From Paracoccus yeei ATCC BAA-599 (lineage in GTDB: Bacteria > Pseudomonadota > Alphaproteobacteria > Rhodobacterales > Rhodobacteraceae), in NCBI RefSeq assembly GCF_000622145.1, contig NZ_JHWH01000007.1:169187-233186 (forward strand): a stretch of 64,000 nt of DNA, in the 5' to 3' direction. The notes under the pieces were generated by a model, which did not search any database, had not been told where the DNA came from, and saw nothing but the letters and a program-made list of their open reading frames with translations. Below, piece by piece: positions 30,060 to 40,494 of the stretch. Both the position numbers and the translations under genes were made by a program. How positions within the stretch are numbered: position 1 is the first letter of the stretch; each line of letters begins with the position of its first letter.

Positions 30060-31142
30060 ATGGTCCATCTCTGGCTTCGCGCCGAAAGCCGCCCGAACGA
30101 ACGCCGCGCCGCCCTGACCCCGGACGGCACGCGCGCCCTGGTCGCCCGCGGCTTTCGCGTCACGGTCGAGGAAAGCCCCCACCGCATCGTTCCGCTGGAC
30201 GCCTATGTCCAGGCCGGCGCAGACGCCGCGCCCCGGGACAGCTGGCCCGAGGCGCCACCTGAGGCCTTCATCCTGGGGCTCAAGGAACTGCCGCAGGACG
30301 ACGGCCCCCTGACCCACCGCCACATCATGTTCGGCCACGCCTACAAGGGCCAGGCCGCCGGCGCGGCGCTGCTGGAGCGGTTTCGCCGGGGCGGCGGAAC
30401 GCTCTACGATCTGGAATACCTGACCGACGATGCGGGCCGGCGGCTGGCGGCCTTTGGCCATTGGGCGGGCTTTGCCGGCGCGGCATTGTCGCTGAAGGCC
30501 TGGGCGGCGCAGCGCCGGGGCGGGATCTGCGGCCCGGTCGCGGGCTTCGCCACCCAGACCGCCCTGACCGAGGCGCTGCGCGCCGAACTGGACGCGACCG
30601 GCGCGCCCCGACCCCATGCCATCGTGGTGGGCGCCCTGGGGCGGGTCGGCACCGGCGCCACCGAGTTGCTGACGGGCATGGGGGTGCGGGTCACGAAGTG
30701 GGACAAGGCCGAGACCGCGGCGGGCGGCCCCTTTGCGCAGATCCTCGCGCATGAGATCCTGGTGAACTGCATCCTGGCCGGGCCGGACAGCCCCGTGCTG
30801 GTCGGGCGCGACGCGCTGAACCCCGGACGGACGCTCTCGGTCATCGGCGACGTGGCCTGCGACCCGACCAGCGTCTTCAACCCGGTGCCGCTTTACGACC
30901 GCCCGACCGACTGGGACCATCCGGTCCGCCGCGTGGCCGAGCATCCGCCCCTGGACATCATGGCGATCGACAACCTGCCCTCGCTTTTGCCGATGGAAAG
31001 CACGCAGGATTTCGCGGCCCAGCTCTTGCCGGTGCTGAAGGAACTGGACCAGCCCGACCGGGGCGCCTGGGGCCGGGCGGCCGCGCTGTTTGCCCGCCAT
31101 GCCGGCACTGACGGAAATGTCAGGGAACGCCCACAGGGTTGA
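30060..31142 (+). CDS. saccharopine dehydrogenase (NAD+, L-lysine-forming)-like
   Basis: Member of the alanine dehydrogenase/PNT superfamily resembling the fungal Lys1 enzyme, 360 residues. The N-terminal domain begins WLRAESRPNERRAALTPDG, with the basic substrate-binding residues of the family. KELP and FGHAYKGQ motifs are followed by a Rossmann segment VVGALGRVGTGATELL near 191. The strong GGAGGG ribosome site supports the start at 30060. It follows the NlpC gene after 9 bases. Lysine biosynthesis by this route is not expected in a DapF-containing bacterium, so it may act in lysine catabolism or on another imino acid. Confidence 0.85.
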   Translation: MVHLWLRAESRPNERRAALTPDGTRALVARGFRVTVEESPHRIVPLDAYVQAGADAAPRDSWPEAPPEAFILGLKELPQDDGPLTHRHIMFGHAYKGQAAGAALLERFRRGGGTLYDLEYLTDDAGRRLAAFGHWAGFAGAALSLKAWAAQRRGGICGPVAGFATQTALTEALRAELDATGAPRPHAIVVGALGRVGTGATELLTGMGVRVTKWDKAETAAGGPFAQILAHEILVNCILAGPDSPVLVGRDALNPGRTLSVIGDVACDPTSVFNPVPLYDRPTDWDHPVRRVAEHPPLDIMAIDNLPSLLPMESTQDFAAQLLPVLKELDQPDRGAWGRAAALFARHAGTDGNVRERPQG

Positions 31143-31179
31143 ACCGTTCCCGTCGGAAACATCCTGACGGAGCGCAACC

Positions 31180-32352
31180 ATGAAAACCGCGATTGCCCTT
31201 GTCGCCGTCCTGGCCGCCACGCCGGCGCTGGCCCAGGTGAACCAGGCCCCGCCGAACGCGCCGAACCAGAAACCCGTCTTCGAAAACCAGACCCGGGCGC
31301 CCGAGCTGTCGGATGGCGTGGCGGTCCGGCAGCAGGTGGTGATCCGGGGGCTGGACAGCCCCTGGGGCCTTGCCCTGCTGCCCGATGGCGCCTGGCTGAT
31401 CACCGAAAAGCCGGGGCGGATGCGCCTGTTCGCGGATGGTGCCCTGTCCGAGCCGCTGAAGGGCCTGCCAAAGGTCGATGCGCGCGGCCAGGGCGGGCTG
31501 CTGGACGTGGCCGTGGCGCCCGACTTTGCCCAGTCCCGCCGGGTCTGGTTCAGCTATGCCGAACCGCGCGAGGGCGGCAAGAACGGCACCGCCGTCGCCA
31601 CCGGCACGCTCTCGGCCGACGGCACCGCGCTCGAAGGGGTCGAGGTCATCTTCCGGCAGGACCCGGCCTGGGCCTCGGACAAGCATTTCGGCTCGCGCAT
31701 CGTGCCGGACGGCAGGGGCGGGATCTTCGTCACCACCGGCGAACGCTCGGTGATCGACGCGCGGCCGCTGGCGCAGGACGTGAACACCCATCTGGGCAAG
31801 GTTCTGCACATCGACGGCAAAACCGGCGCGCCGCTCTCGGGCAACCCGTTTGCTCAGGGCGGCGGCGGCAAGCCCGAGATCTGGTCCTGGGGCCATCGCA
31901 ACATCCAGTCGGCGGCGCTGGACGGCCAGGGCCGGCTCTGGACCGTCGAGCACGGCGCCAAGGGCGGGGACGAATTGAACCGACCCGAGGCCGGCAAGAA
32001 CTACGGCTGGCCGGTCATCACCTATGGCGTCGAATACAGCGGCAAGACCATCGGCAAGGGCCTGACCCAGGCCGAGGGGATGGAACAGCCGGTCTATTAC
32101 TGGGACCCGGTGATCGCGCCCAGCGGCATGGCGATCTATGACGGCGCCATGTTCCCCGAGATGCGGGGCGACATCCTGATCGGCGGGCTCAAGTCGGCGT
32201 CGGTGGTGCGGCTGAAGCTGCAGGGCGACCGGGTGGCGGGCGAACAGCATCTGGCCCAGGGCATCGGCCGGGTGCGCGACGTGGCGGTCGCGCCCGACGG
32301 GGCGCTGATGGTCCTGACCGACGAAGGCGCGCTGGTGCGGCTGGCACGCTAG
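31180..32352 (+). CDS. PQQ-dependent sugar dehydrogenase (soluble aldose dehydrogenase type)
   Basis: Periplasmic beta-propeller oxidoreductase of 390 residues. It has a signal peptide (TAIALVAVLAATPALAQ, cleaved near 19) and the family motifs GLDSPWGLALLPDG, GQGGLLDVAVAPDF, EIWSWGHRNIQ and LWTVEHGAKGGDELN (calcium/PQQ region near 265). The catalytic histidine of this family is expected at VWF or SDKHFGSRIV (near 168). It resembles YliI/Asd, using PQQ to oxidise aldoses. No PQQ biosynthesis genes lie in the window. The stop overlaps that of the convergent DUF3775 gene within CTAG. Confidence 0.88.
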   Translation: MKTAIALVAVLAATPALAQVNQAPPNAPNQKPVFENQTRAPELSDGVAVRQQVVIRGLDSPWGLALLPDGAWLITEKPGRMRLFADGALSEPLKGLPKVDARGQGGLLDVAVAPDFAQSRRVWFSYAEPREGGKNGTAVATGTLSADGTALEGVEVIFRQDPAWASDKHFGSRIVPDGRGGIFVTTGERSVIDARPLAQDVNTHLGKVLHIDGKTGAPLSGNPFAQGGGGKPEIWSWGHRNIQSAALDGQGRLWTVEHGAKGGDELNRPEAGKNYGWPVITYGVEYSGKTIGKGLTQAEGMEQPVYYWDPVIAPSGMAIYDGAMFPEMRGDILIGGLKSASVVRLKLQGDRVAGEQHLAQGIGRVRDVAVAPDGALMVLTDEGALVRLAR

Positions 32353-32720
32353 ACCGGCTTTTGCAGCTCGTCCTCGACCTCCTCGGGCGAGAGGCCAAGC
32401 GCCTCCATCCCGGCCTCCAGGTAATCGGCCAGTTGCGGCTCGCCCATCAGGTAATCCTCGGTGGGCGTGCGGCGCTCACGCTTGGCGGTCAGGATCGCCT
32501 CGGCCAGGTCCTCGGCGCCAAAGGTGTCGCGCCCGATCCACATGACGGCGACCAGGCTGGCCTGTTCATCCTCGTTCAGCGCGGCGATGAATTCGGCCAG
32601 TTCGGTTTCCGTGCCGTGGCCCCGGCGCTGCCCGCTGTGCGCCCAGGCGTTCACGCCGGAATCATATTCGCGGGCGCGGATGATCACATGGGCGATCTTT
32701 TCGGGACTGATTTCCAGCAT
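32349..32720 (-). CDS. DUF3775 domain-containing protein
   Basis: Acidic soluble protein of 123 residues matching the DUF3775 pattern: MLEISPEKIAHVIIRAREYDSGV at the start, FIAALNEDEQASLVAVMWIGR in the middle (about 43-63), and RRTPTEDYLMGEPQLADYLEAGMEALG near the end. No function is known. The ATG at 32720 is used because an upstream extension has no conservation. It follows mutL by 44 bases on the same strand and may be co-transcribed with it. Confidence 0.82.
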   Translation of the reverse strand: MLEISPEKIAHVIIRAREYDSGVNAWAHSGQRRGHGTETELAEFIAALNEDEQASLVAVMWIGRDTFGAEDLAEAILTAKRERRTPTEDYLMGEPQLADYLEAGMEALGLSPEEVEDELQKPV

Positions 32721-32764
32721 GGCGGCACCTCTTTTCGCCAGTGTCGCCCCAGGCGCGGGCCGGG

Positions 32765-34573
32765 TCAACGGCCGAAAAGGCGCTCGATGTCCGACAGCTT
32801 CAGTTCGATCCAGGTCGGGCGGCCGTGGTTGCACTGGCCCGATTTCGGGGTGCGCTCCATTTCGCGCAACAGCGCGTTCATTTCCTCGGCCGTCATGCGC
32901 CGGCCCGAGCGGACCGAGCCGTGGCAGGCCATCGAGGACAGCACCGCATCGACCCGCGCCCGCAGCCGGTCCGAGGCGCCCTGATCGGCCAGGTCGTCCA
33001 GGATGTCGCGGATCAGCCGGGGCGCGTCGATCCGCCGCAGGAGCGCCGGTACCTCGCGCACCGCGATGGCGCCGCCGCCGAAGGGCTCGATCACCAGCCC
33101 CAGCGCGGCCAGTTCCTCGGCGATCGCCAGGATGCGCTGCGCGTCGGCATCGGAAAGCGCGACGATCTCGGGGATCAGCAGCGCCTGGGAGGCGATGCCG
33201 CTGGCCTCGGCCTGCGCTTTCAGCCGCTCATAGACCAGGCGTTCATGCGCGGCGTGCTGGTCCACGATGACGATGCCGGTCGCAGTCTGGGCGACGATCC
33301 AGTTTTCGTGCAGCTGCGCGCGGGCGGCACCCAGCGGCGCATCCTCGGGCGGGGCCTCGGTCTCGGGCTCGACGCGGGCGGTGGGGGTCTCGGCAAAGCC
33401 GGGGGCCTGAAAGGCCAGGCTTGCCGCGATGGCCGGGGCCGAAGGGCGCTGCGGAGCGTAGGCCGCCTGATAGGCGCGGGGCGGCTGGGCCTCGGGGCGC
33501 GCGGCCGCCAGCGCGGCATCCGCCACGGTCGAGGACGCCCGGTGCCCCGCCCCGGCCAGCGCATGGCGCAGCGCGCTGACCACCAGGCCGCGCGCGATGT
33601 CGGGGTCGCGGAAGCGCACCTCGGCCTTGGCCGGGTGGACATTCACGTCGACCGAATGCGGGTCGCAGGCCAGAAACAATACCGCTGCCGGATGCCGGCC
33701 CTGCGCCAGCACGTCCATATAGCCCGCGCGCAGCGCCCCGGTCAGCAGCTTGTCGCGCACCGGACGGCCGTTCACATAGACATGCTGCGCCACCGCCGCC
33801 CCGCGCGAATAGGTCGGCAGCGCGGCAAAGCCGGTCAGCGTCAGCCCGTCCCGTTCCGCGTCAAGCGCCACGGCGTTGTCGATGAAATCGCGCCCCATCA
33901 CCCGGGTCAGCCGGGTCTGCAGGGCGCCGAACAGTTCGCCCTGCTCGGCATCGGCGCGGAACAGGACGCGGCCCTCGTCCTCGTCGGTCAGGGTGAAGCC
34001 GACAAAGGGCTCGGCCATGGCCAGGCGGCGGATCACCTCGGCCACGGCCTGGGTCTCGGCCCGGTCGCTGCGTAGGAATTTCAGCCGCGCGGGCGTGGCG
34101 AAGAACAGGTCGCGCAGTTCCACGACCGTGCCGCGGTTGCCGGCGGCGGGCTTCACCGCGCCGATGCGCCCACCCGAGACCGCGATCTGCGCCGCATCGA
34201 ACCCCTGCGCGCGGCTGGTGATGGTCAGCCGACCCACCGCACCCAGGCTGGGCAAGGCCTCGCCGCGAAAGCCGAAACTGCAGATGTCCAGGAGGTCGCT
34301 GCCGTCGATCTTGCTGGTGGCATGGCGCGCCAGGGCCAGAGGCAGGTCGTCCGCCGTCATGCCGCAGCCGTCGTCCGTGACCCGGATCAGCGCCTTGCCA
34401 CCCTTGGCGATGGCGACATCGACCCGCGCAGCGCCGGCGTCCAGTGCGTTCTCGACCAGTTCCTTGACGGCCGAGGCCGGACGCTCGACCACCTCGCCCG
34501 CCGCGATGCGGTTCGCGGCGGCCTCATCCAGTTGCCGGATGATAGGGCGCATGTTGGGGGCATGGGTGTTCAT
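32765..34573 (-). CDS. mutL: DNA mismatch repair protein MutL
   Basis: Dimeric GHKL ATPase that links MutS mismatch recognition to strand removal. The 602-residue protein has [26 protein letters not shown] (about 22-47), DDGCGM and [13 protein letters not shown] for ATP binding. A proline/alanine-rich linker (about 345-410) and a C-terminal dimerisation domain ([28 protein letters not shown]-type segment [12 protein letters not shown]) follow. I choose the ATG at 34573; an in-frame ATG at 34552 ([10 protein letters not shown]) is equally possible. Length is typical for alphaproteobacteria. Confidence 0.95.
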   Translation of the reverse strand: MNTHAPNMRPIIRQLDEAAANRIAAGEVVERPASAVKELVENALDAGAARVDVAIAKGGKALIRVTDDGCGMTADDLPLALARHATSKIDGSDLLDICSFGFRGEALPSLGAVGRLTITSRAQGFDAAQIAVSGGRIGAVKPAAGNRGTVVELRDLFFATPARLKFLRSDRAETQAVAEVIRRLAMAEPFVGFTLTDEDEGRVLFRADAEQGELFGALQTRLTRVMGRDFIDNAVALDAERDGLTLTGFAALPTYSRGAAVAQHVYVNGRPVRDKLLTGALRAGYMDVLAQGRHPAAVLFLACDPHSVDVNVHPAKAEVRFRDPDIARGLVVSALRHALAGAGHRASSTVADAALAAARPEAQPPRAYQAAYAPQRPSAPAIAASLAFQAPGFAETPTARVEPETEAPPEDAPLGAARAQLHENWIVAQTATGIVIVDQHAAHERLVYERLKAQAEASGIASQALLIPEIVALSDADAQRILAIAEELAALGLVIEPFGGGAIAVREVPALLRRIDAPRLIRDILDDLADQGASDRLRARVDAVLSSMACHGSVRSGRRMTAEEMNALLREMERTPKSGQCNHGRPTWIELKLSDIERLFGR

Positions 34574-34617
34574 GCCCCCAGATCTAGCATCCTGCCCCCC
34601 GCATCGGCAAGGATTCG

Positions 34618-35931
34618 TCAGTTGGTCGCGGCGATCCCCTGGGGCCGGCCCACCAGGACGAACCGGATCTGGTCGGCATGCAGCAGCCGCTGCGAGACGC
34701 GCTGCACATCGGCTGCCGTGACCGCCTCGACCCGGCTGTTGCGGGTGTTGACGTAATCCGCCGGCAGGCCGATCAGCTGCATCCCGGCCAGAATGCCGGC
34801 GATCTTGGCATTGCCGTCGAAGCGCAGGGGATATTCGCCGGTCAGATAGGTCTTGGCATTGTCCAGTTCCGCCTGGGTCACGCCGTCCCGGGCAAAGCGG
34901 TCCCATTCGCTGCGGATCAGGCCCACAGCTTCGGCCACCTTCTCGTTCGCGCTGGCCATGCCGCCCTGCCAGGTCTGGCCGAACAGCCCGTTGGCAAGGC
35001 CCGTGCCCACGCCATAGGTCAGCCCGCGCTTTTCGCGGATCTGGTCCATCAGGCGCGACGAAAACCCGCCCCCGCCCAGGATATGGTCGGCGACCACCGC
35101 CGCGAAATAATCCGGGTCCGAGATCGGCAGCCCGGCCTGGGCGAATGTCACCACCGTCTGCGGGCTGTCCCAGTCGATCACCGTGACGCCCCCGGTCAGG
35201 TCCAGCGTCGCCGGTTCCGGCAGCGGGGCCGTGCCCTTCGCGGGCAGATCGCCCAGAATGCGGTCGATCAGCAGGCCCAGGTCCCTGGCGTCGATGTCGC
35301 CGGCGGCGGCGATCACCACGCGGTCGCGGGCCATGACGCGGGCGGCGGCGTCCACAAGGTCGTCGCGGGTCAGCGCGGCGACCGTTGCCGCCGTGCCGTT
35401 GATCGAGGTCGCATAGGGGTGGTCGCCCCAAGCCTGCCGCGCCAACTCCTTCGAGGCGATGGCCTGCGGGTCGGTCGCCTCGGACCGGATCACCGATTGC
35501 ACCTGGGCACGCACGCGCTCCACCGCATCGGCGTCAAAGCGCGGCCGGGTCAGGGCCTGGTGCAGCAGATCGGCAGCCTGGTCGCGGTTTTCGGTCAGCA
35601 TCCGGGCACTGACGGTCAGCGCATCGTCGCCCACGTCAAAGCCGAAGCGCGCGCCCAGCGCCTCGACCGCCTCGGCATACTGAACCGAGTCGCGCTCGCC
35701 CGCGCCTTCCTCGAGCAGCGCGGTCATCAGGTTCACCGCGCCGCGCTTGTCCGGGGCGTCCAGGCTGGCGCCGCCCTTGAACATCAGGGACAGCGCGGTG
35801 AAGGGGATCGAATGATCCTCGACCAGCCAAGCCTTGATGCCGCCGGGCGAGGTGATCTGCTGGATGTCGATGGCCCGCGCCGGCAGCGTGGCAAGGGCCA
35901 GGAAAACAAGGCTGACGAAGGCGCGGATCAT
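34618..35931 (-). CDS. M16 family peptidase, probable non-catalytic partner
   Basis: Exported M16B-like protein of 437 residues with signal peptide [17 protein letters not shown] (cleaved near 20). It has the two-domain M16 fold, including the C-terminal substrate motif [17 protein letters not shown] near 300. The zinc motif HxxEH is absent: the equivalent segment reads [12 protein letters not shown]. It overlaps the catalytic M16 gene upstream by 4 bp. Heterodimers of one active and one inactive M16 subunit are known (mitochondrial processing peptidase and bacterial relatives), so the two probably form a periplasmic complex. Confidence 0.9.
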   Translation of the reverse strand: MIRAFVSLVFLALATLPARAIDIQQITSPGGIKAWLVEDHSIPFTALSLMFKGGASLDAPDKRGAVNLMTALLEEGAGERDSVQYAEAVEALGARFGFDVGDDALTVSARMLTENRDQAADLLHQALTRPRFDADAVERVRAQVQSVIRSEATDPQAIASKELARQAWGDHPYATSINGTAATVAALTRDDLVDAAARVMARDRVVIAAAGDIDARDLGLLIDRILGDLPAKGTAPLPEPATLDLTGGVTVIDWDSPQTVVTFAQAGLPISDPDYFAAVVADHILGGGGFSSRLMDQIREKRGLTYGVGTGLANGLFGQTWQGGMASANEKVAEAVGLIRSEWDRFARDGVTQAELDNAKTYLTGEYPLRFDGNAKIAGILAGMQLIGLPADYVNTRNSRVEAVTAADVQRVSQRLLHADQIRFVLVGRPQGIAATN

Positions 35932-37397
35932 GGCTGGTCCCCGGTCTGGGCCGCGTCTGCGGCAGGTTCGGCGGCGGTGGGTTCTGCGGCGGCGGGGTCA
36001 GCCGGCGCAGGCCGAGCGGCGGCAGGTCCGGACGCAGGCGGTTCGGAGGCGGGCGGTTCGGGCAGCAGCCAGCCGGTGACGCTGGCGCGGCTGTCCAGCA
36101 CCAGGCGCGCGGCCGAGACGATGTCGCCGGGCGTCACGGCGGCCAGGATGTCGGGCCAGTCGTTCACGTCCTGCACCGTCAGGCCCACCGACAGCCCTTG
36201 GCCATAGTCATAGGCCCGGCCATGCGCCGAATCCTGGGCATAGACGCGGGCCGCACCGATCTGGGTCTTGACCCGTTCCAGCTGCGCGGCATCGGGGCCC
36301 TCGCGCAGGAACCGGGCCAGCGCCGCGTCCAGCGCCGCCTCGGCCTCGGGCTGCGAGACGCCGGGCGCGGGCACCAGGGACAGGCCGAAGGTGGTCGGAT
36401 CGACCGTCGTTCCGTCATAAGAGGCATCGACGTAAAGCGCCTTGCCGGGCAGCACCAGATCGCGCGCCAGGACCGAGGTCTGCGGCGAACCGCCCAGCAG
36501 CGCCGCAAGGACCGTCAGCGCCGCCGCCGTCTTCTGATCGCCGGGGTTGCGTTCGGGGGCCAGAACCGTGCGCAGCAGCACGGGCTGGGCGACGCGCGGA
36601 TCGACCCGCTCCATCCGGCGGGGCGCGCGCTGTTCGGGCTCTTGCGGGCGCGGCGCCCTTGTGGCGTCGGGCTTGGAGGGGATCGGGCCGTAATAGCGCT
36701 CGGCCAGGTCGCGCGCCTGCTCGGGCGTCACATCCCCCGCCAGGATCAGCACGGCATCGTTCGGGGCATAATGCGCGTCGTACCAGGCGATGGCGTCCTC
36801 GCGCGTCAGGCCCTCCATCTCCTGGCGCCAGCCGATGACGGGGCGGCCATAGGGGTGGTTGTAGAACTGGACCGCGCTGCGTTCCTCGGCGAACTGGGCG
36901 CCGGGGTCGCTGTCGGTGCGCTGCGAGCGCTCCTCCAGCACGACCTGGCGCTCGGCCTTCCAGTCGTCCTCGCCGATGCGCAGGTTCTGCATCCGGTCGG
37001 ATTCCATCTCCATGACCAGGGGCAGGCGGTCGCTGGCGATACGCTGGAAATAGGCGGTGTAGTCGTAGCTGGTAAAGGCATTGTCGCTGCCGCCGTTGGC
37101 GGTCACGGTCTTGCTGAACTCGCCCGGGCCCAATTTGTCGGTGCCCTTGAACATCAGGTGTTCCAGGTAATGCGCAATGCCGGACTTGCCCGGCGTCTCG
37201 TCGGCCGAGCCGATCTTGTACCAGACCATCTGCACCACGACCGGGGCGCGGTGATCCTCGATCACCACGGTTTCCAGGCCGTTCGGCAGGGTGAAATGGC
37301 TGATGCCCGGCGGCATGTCCGCGAAGGCCGGGACGGCCGCGCCCAGGGCCAGCGCCAGTGCGGCAAGGCCGGGGACGGGACGGAAGAATGGGTTCAT
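35928..37397 (-). CDS. M16 family zinc metallopeptidase, catalytic subunit
   Basis: Periplasmic pitrilysin-type peptidase of 489 residues. Signal peptide PGLAALALALGAAVPAFA (cleaved after 26). The zinc motif is intact in IAHYLEHLMF (His76, Glu79, His80), with the distal glutamate in the VVLEERSQRTD region. It ends with a long Pro/Ala/Glu-rich tail of about 45 residues after WLLPEPPASE, probably disordered and unlike its partner. The 4-bp overlap with the inactive M16 gene supports a heterodimer. Start at 37397; the frame continues upstream without a better start. Confidence 0.92.
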   Translation of the reverse strand: MNPFFRPVPGLAALALALGAAVPAFADMPPGISHFTLPNGLETVVIEDHRAPVVVQMVWYKIGSADETPGKSGIAHYLEHLMFKGTDKLGPGEFSKTVTANGGSDNAFTSYDYTAYFQRIASDRLPLVMEMESDRMQNLRIGEDDWKAERQVVLEERSQRTDSDPGAQFAEERSAVQFYNHPYGRPVIGWRQEMEGLTREDAIAWYDAHYAPNDAVLILAGDVTPEQARDLAERYYGPIPSKPDATRAPRPQEPEQRAPRRMERVDPRVAQPVLLRTVLAPERNPGDQKTAAALTVLAALLGGSPQTSVLARDLVLPGKALYVDASYDGTTVDPTTFGLSLVPAPGVSQPEAEAALDAALARFLREGPDAAQLERVKTQIGAARVYAQDSAHGRAYDYGQGLSVGLTVQDVNDWPDILAAVTPGDIVSAARLVLDSRASVTGWLLPEPPASEPPASGPAAARPAPADPAAAEPTAAEPAADAAQTGDQP

Positions 37398-37491
37398 GGC
37401 AGGCTCCGGTTCCGGTTCGCGGCCCCGACCCTGCCCGCAAGGCCACGGCCGCGCAAGAGCGCCGCCCGTCATCTTGGCGTGAACGCCGCCC

Positions 37492-38058
37492 CTAGTCGCC
37501 TTGCAGCTTCGGCGCCTGATCCGCCGGGCTGGCGGCCGTCCCGCCCTGGTCGCGGGGCGCGGGCGGCGCGGTCGGGACCTGCACCCCGGTCGGGCGCCAG
37601 CGCTCCAGTTCGGCCCGGCTGTCCAGGGTCATCGGCTCATAGGCGCGATAATAGACGTTGGTGCGCGCCACCACCTCGAGCAGGCGGCGGCCGTGGCGGG
37701 CGCGCCAGTCCACGTCCTCTTGCGCGGTGGCCTGGCGGATCGCCGGATCGCGGCCCAGGCGCGAGGCATAGGCGACCAGCCCCAGGTCCGCGGCCCCCAC
37801 GCCCTGCACCGACAGCTGCGCGGGATTGCCCCCCAGCGCCGCCACGGCATCGGCGCGCGGCGTCGGGTCTGTCAGGTTGCCGCCGCCCGGCGTGGGGCTG
37901 GGCAGCGCGCTCAGGTCGGTGGGCATGCTCAGCGGCTTGGTCGGCACGATGGCGAATTCATCGGGCGAGGTCTGGCCGGCACTCGTGTTCATCAGATGCG
38001 GGTCAGAGCTGCAGGCGGCAAGCCCCAGCATGGTCATGGTCAGCGCGATCGCCCGCAT
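37492..38058 (-). CDS. DUF3035 lipoprotein
   Basis: Small predicted lipoprotein of 188 residues. The lipobox LGLAACSSD places the lipidated cysteine at residue 16. The body matches DUF3035: DEFAIVPTKPLSMP, LPSPTPGGGNLTDPTPRADAVAALGG (about 53-78) and a C-terminal WRARHGRRLLEVVARTNVYYRAYEPMTLD. Members are alphaproteobacterial and of unknown function; similar proteins have been linked only loosely to outer-membrane assembly. It is directly downstream of lspA, whose product would cleave its signal peptide. Confidence 0.85.
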   Translation of the reverse strand: MRAIALTMTMLGLAACSSDPHLMNTSAGQTSPDEFAIVPTKPLSMPTDLSALPSPTPGGGNLTDPTPRADAVAALGGNPAQLSVQGVGAADLGLVAYASRLGRDPAIRQATAQEDVDWRARHGRRLLEVVARTNVYYRAYEPMTLDSRAELERWRPTGVQVPTAPPAPRDQGGTAASPADQAPKLQGD

Positions 38059-38111
38059 CTTCCGTCCCTCTTGTTCGTCCGGGGCCGTTCTAGCCTGTCT
38101 TGCGGCCCGCG

Positions 38112-38867
38112 TCACGCCTTGTCGTCGCGCGGCCGTTCGTCCAGCAAAAGCTCGCCCTGCTGGCCCGGAGAGGCGGGGGGCGACGGTTCGGACGGGGCAG
38201 CCGGCGCGGGCTTCGGTCCCGGATCGACGGCGGGACGGGGCTGCGACCTGGCCGCGCCCGCGGCGGGTTTCGCGGCAGACCTGGCCGCCGCACCCGGGGC
38301 CTTGCGCTTCTTCGGGGCAGGCTTTTTCTCGGGCGGTTGCAGGACCAGCCCCATTGCGCCCAGAAAGATCGCGATATCGGCCACGTTGAAGCTGTAGGGG
38401 TTGCGCCAGCCAGGCAGCGACATGTTCAGGAAATCGGCGACCGCCCCGTAAAGCAGCCGGTCGACCACGTTCCCCAGCGCGCCCCCGATCAGCATCCCCG
38501 CCGCGACCTGGGCAAAGCGCGAGGGCTTGGCCCGGCCGATCCAGATCGCCACCCACAGGCAGACCGCCAGGGCGATGCCGATCAGCACCCAGCGCATCAC
38601 GTCGGTTTCGCTGGAAAACAGGCCGAAGTTCATGCCCTGGTTCCAGGCCATGCGCAGGTTCAGCCAGGGGTCCAGCACATCGATCTCGCGCACGCGGTCC
38701 AGGTCCAGGACGTGCACGGCCAGGTACTTCAGCACCTGATCCAGCAGAAAGACCAGCCCGGCCGTCAGCAGAACCGCCCGCCAGATGCGGGGGGGCGGGG
38801 CCTTGGCGGGCCGCCGCCGGGGGGCCGCGGCGGATTTGCGCGGCTTCGGGGTCGCGGCGTCGGCCAT
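38112..38867 (-). CDS. lspA: lipoprotein signal peptidase with extended tails
   Basis: Aspartyl peptidase II that removes lipoprotein signal peptides in the inner membrane. Four transmembrane helices lie between about residues 30 and 175. The catalytic aspartates are in [16 protein letters not shown] and [11 protein letters not shown]. At 251 residues it is far longer than the usual 160-170: there is a basic N-terminal tail of about 27 residues ([14 protein letters not shown]) and a C-terminal tail of about 75 residues rich in Pro, Ala and Lys. The start shares one base with the purH stop (TGATG), so the two are coupled. Confidence 0.93.
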   Translation of the reverse strand: MADAATPKPRKSAAAPRRRPAKAPPPRIWRAVLLTAGLVFLLDQVLKYLAVHVLDLDRVREIDVLDPWLNLRMAWNQGMNFGLFSSETDVMRWVLIGIALAVCLWVAIWIGRAKPSRFAQVAAGMLIGGALGNVVDRLLYGAVADFLNMSLPGWRNPYSFNVADIAIFLGAMGLVLQPPEKKPAPKKRKAPGAAARSAAKPAAGAARSQPRPAVDPGPKPAPAAPSEPSPPASPGQQGELLLDERPRDDKA

Positions 38868-40456
38868 CAGTGCCGGAAATGCCGCTGGCCGGTAAAGACC
38901 ATCGCCAGGCCCAACTGGTCGGCCGCCGCGATCACCTCGGCGTCGCGCATCGAGCCGCCGGGCTGGATGACTGCCTTGGCGCCAGCCTCGGCCAGGGCCT
39001 CGATCCCGTCGGCGAAGGGGAAGAAGGCGTCGGAGGACACGACTGAACCGATGGTCGGCGCCTGCGCCAGGCCCAGGGCCTCGGCCATGTCCTGGGACTT
39101 GCGCTGGCCGATGCGGGTCGAATCGACCCGGCTCATCTGGCCGGCGCCGATGCCGACGGTCGCCAGGTCCTTGGCATAGACGATGGCGTTCGACTTTACA
39201 TGCTTGGCGACGGTCCAGGCGAACAGCAGGTCGTCAAGCTCGGCCTCGGTCGGCTGGCGCTTCGTCACCACCTGCAGATCGGCGCGCAGCACCCGGCCGT
39301 TGTCGCGGCCCTGCACCAGGAAGCCGCCCGCGACCTGGCGGAAGGCCAGCCCGGGCGCCGCCGGATCGGGCAGCCCGCCGGTGGTCAGCAGGCGCAGGTT
39401 CTTTTTCGCGGCAAAGATCTCCTTCGCCTCGTCGCTGGCGGCGGGGGCGATGACGACCTCGGTGAAGATCTCGGCGATGGCGCGGGCGGTGTCGCCGTCC
39501 AGTTCGGTGTTCAGCGCCACGATGCCGCCGAAAGCCGAGGTGCGGTCGCAGTCATAGGCGCGCCTGTAGGCATCCAGCGCGCTGTCCCCGCGCGCCACGC
39601 CGCAGGGGTTGGCGTGTTTGATGATCGCCACCGCCGGACCCTCGGCCGGGTCGAACTCGGCCACCAGTTCGAAGGCGGCGTCGGTGTCGTTGATGTTGTT
39701 GTAGCTGAGTTCCTTGCCCTGCCACTGCTTGGCCGTGGCGACGCCGGCGCGGTCGCTGCCGTCCTTGTAGAAGGCGGCCGACTGGTGCGGGTTCTCGCCA
39801 TAGCGCAGGCTTTGCGCCAGGGTGCCGGCAAAGGCGCGGCGGCGCGGCGTCTCATTGCCGATCGCGCCCGCCATCCAGGCGCTGACCGCCGCGTCATAGG
39901 CGGCCGTCCGGGCATAGGCGATCTGCGCCTGCCGCTGGCGGAAGGCATAGGTGGTGGTGTCGTCGTTCGCATCCAGTTCCGCCAGCACCGCGGCATAGTC
40001 CTCGACATCCACCACCACGGTGACGAAAGCGTGGTTCTTCGAGGCCGCGCGGATCATTGCCGGGCCGCCGATGTCGATGTTCTCGATGCAGTCGTCATAG
40101 CCCGCGCCCCTGGCGACGGTTTCCTCGAACGGATACAGGTTCACCACCAGCAGGTCGATCATGCCGATGCCGTGGGATTCGGCGGCGGCCATGTGTTCGT
40201 CGTTGTCGCGCAGCGCCAGCAGCCCGCCGTGCACCACCGGATGCAGGGTCTTGACGCGCCCGTCCATCATCTCGGGAAAGCCGGTCACCTCGGCCACGTC
40301 CTTGACGATCAGCCCGGCCTCGCGCAGCGCCTTGGCGGTGCCGCCGGTGGACAGGATCTCGACGCCCCGCGCCTCCAGCGCCCGGGCAAAGTCCAGCAGG
40401 CCCGTCTTGTCGGACACGGAAATCAGCGCGCGCTTCAGCGGAATGCGGTCGGTCAT
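38867..40456 (-). CDS. purH: bifunctional AICAR formyltransferase/IMP cyclohydrolase
   Basis: Catalyses the last two steps of IMP synthesis. The 529-residue protein has the N-terminal IMP cyclohydrolase (MGS-like) domain with [26 protein letters not shown] and GRVKTLHP. The AICAR transformylase domain has [14 protein letters not shown] (catalytic Lys-His near 270) and ends [26 protein letters not shown]. The start at 40456 removes a non-conserved leader. It lies 39 bases after the heparinase-like gene and is coupled to lspA. Confidence 0.97.
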   Translation of the reverse strand: MTDRIPLKRALISVSDKTGLLDFARALEARGVEILSTGGTAKALREAGLIVKDVAEVTGFPEMMDGRVKTLHPVVHGGLLALRDNDEHMAAAESHGIGMIDLLVVNLYPFEETVARGAGYDDCIENIDIGGPAMIRAASKNHAFVTVVVDVEDYAAVLAELDANDDTTTYAFRQRQAQIAYARTAAYDAAVSAWMAGAIGNETPRRRAFAGTLAQSLRYGENPHQSAAFYKDGSDRAGVATAKQWQGKELSYNNINDTDAAFELVAEFDPAEGPAVAIIKHANPCGVARGDSALDAYRRAYDCDRTSAFGGIVALNTELDGDTARAIAEIFTEVVIAPAASDEAKEIFAAKKNLRLLTTGGLPDPAAPGLAFRQVAGGFLVQGRDNGRVLRADLQVVTKRQPTEAELDDLLFAWTVAKHVKSNAIVYAKDLATVGIGAGQMSRVDSTRIGQRKSQDMAEALGLAQAPTIGSVVSSDAFFPFADGIEALAEAGAKAVIQPGGSMRDAEVIAAADQLGLAMVFTGQRHFRH

Positions 40457-40494
40457 CGGTCGGGCCCCATGCGGTGGATGGCGGATTTGGCCCG

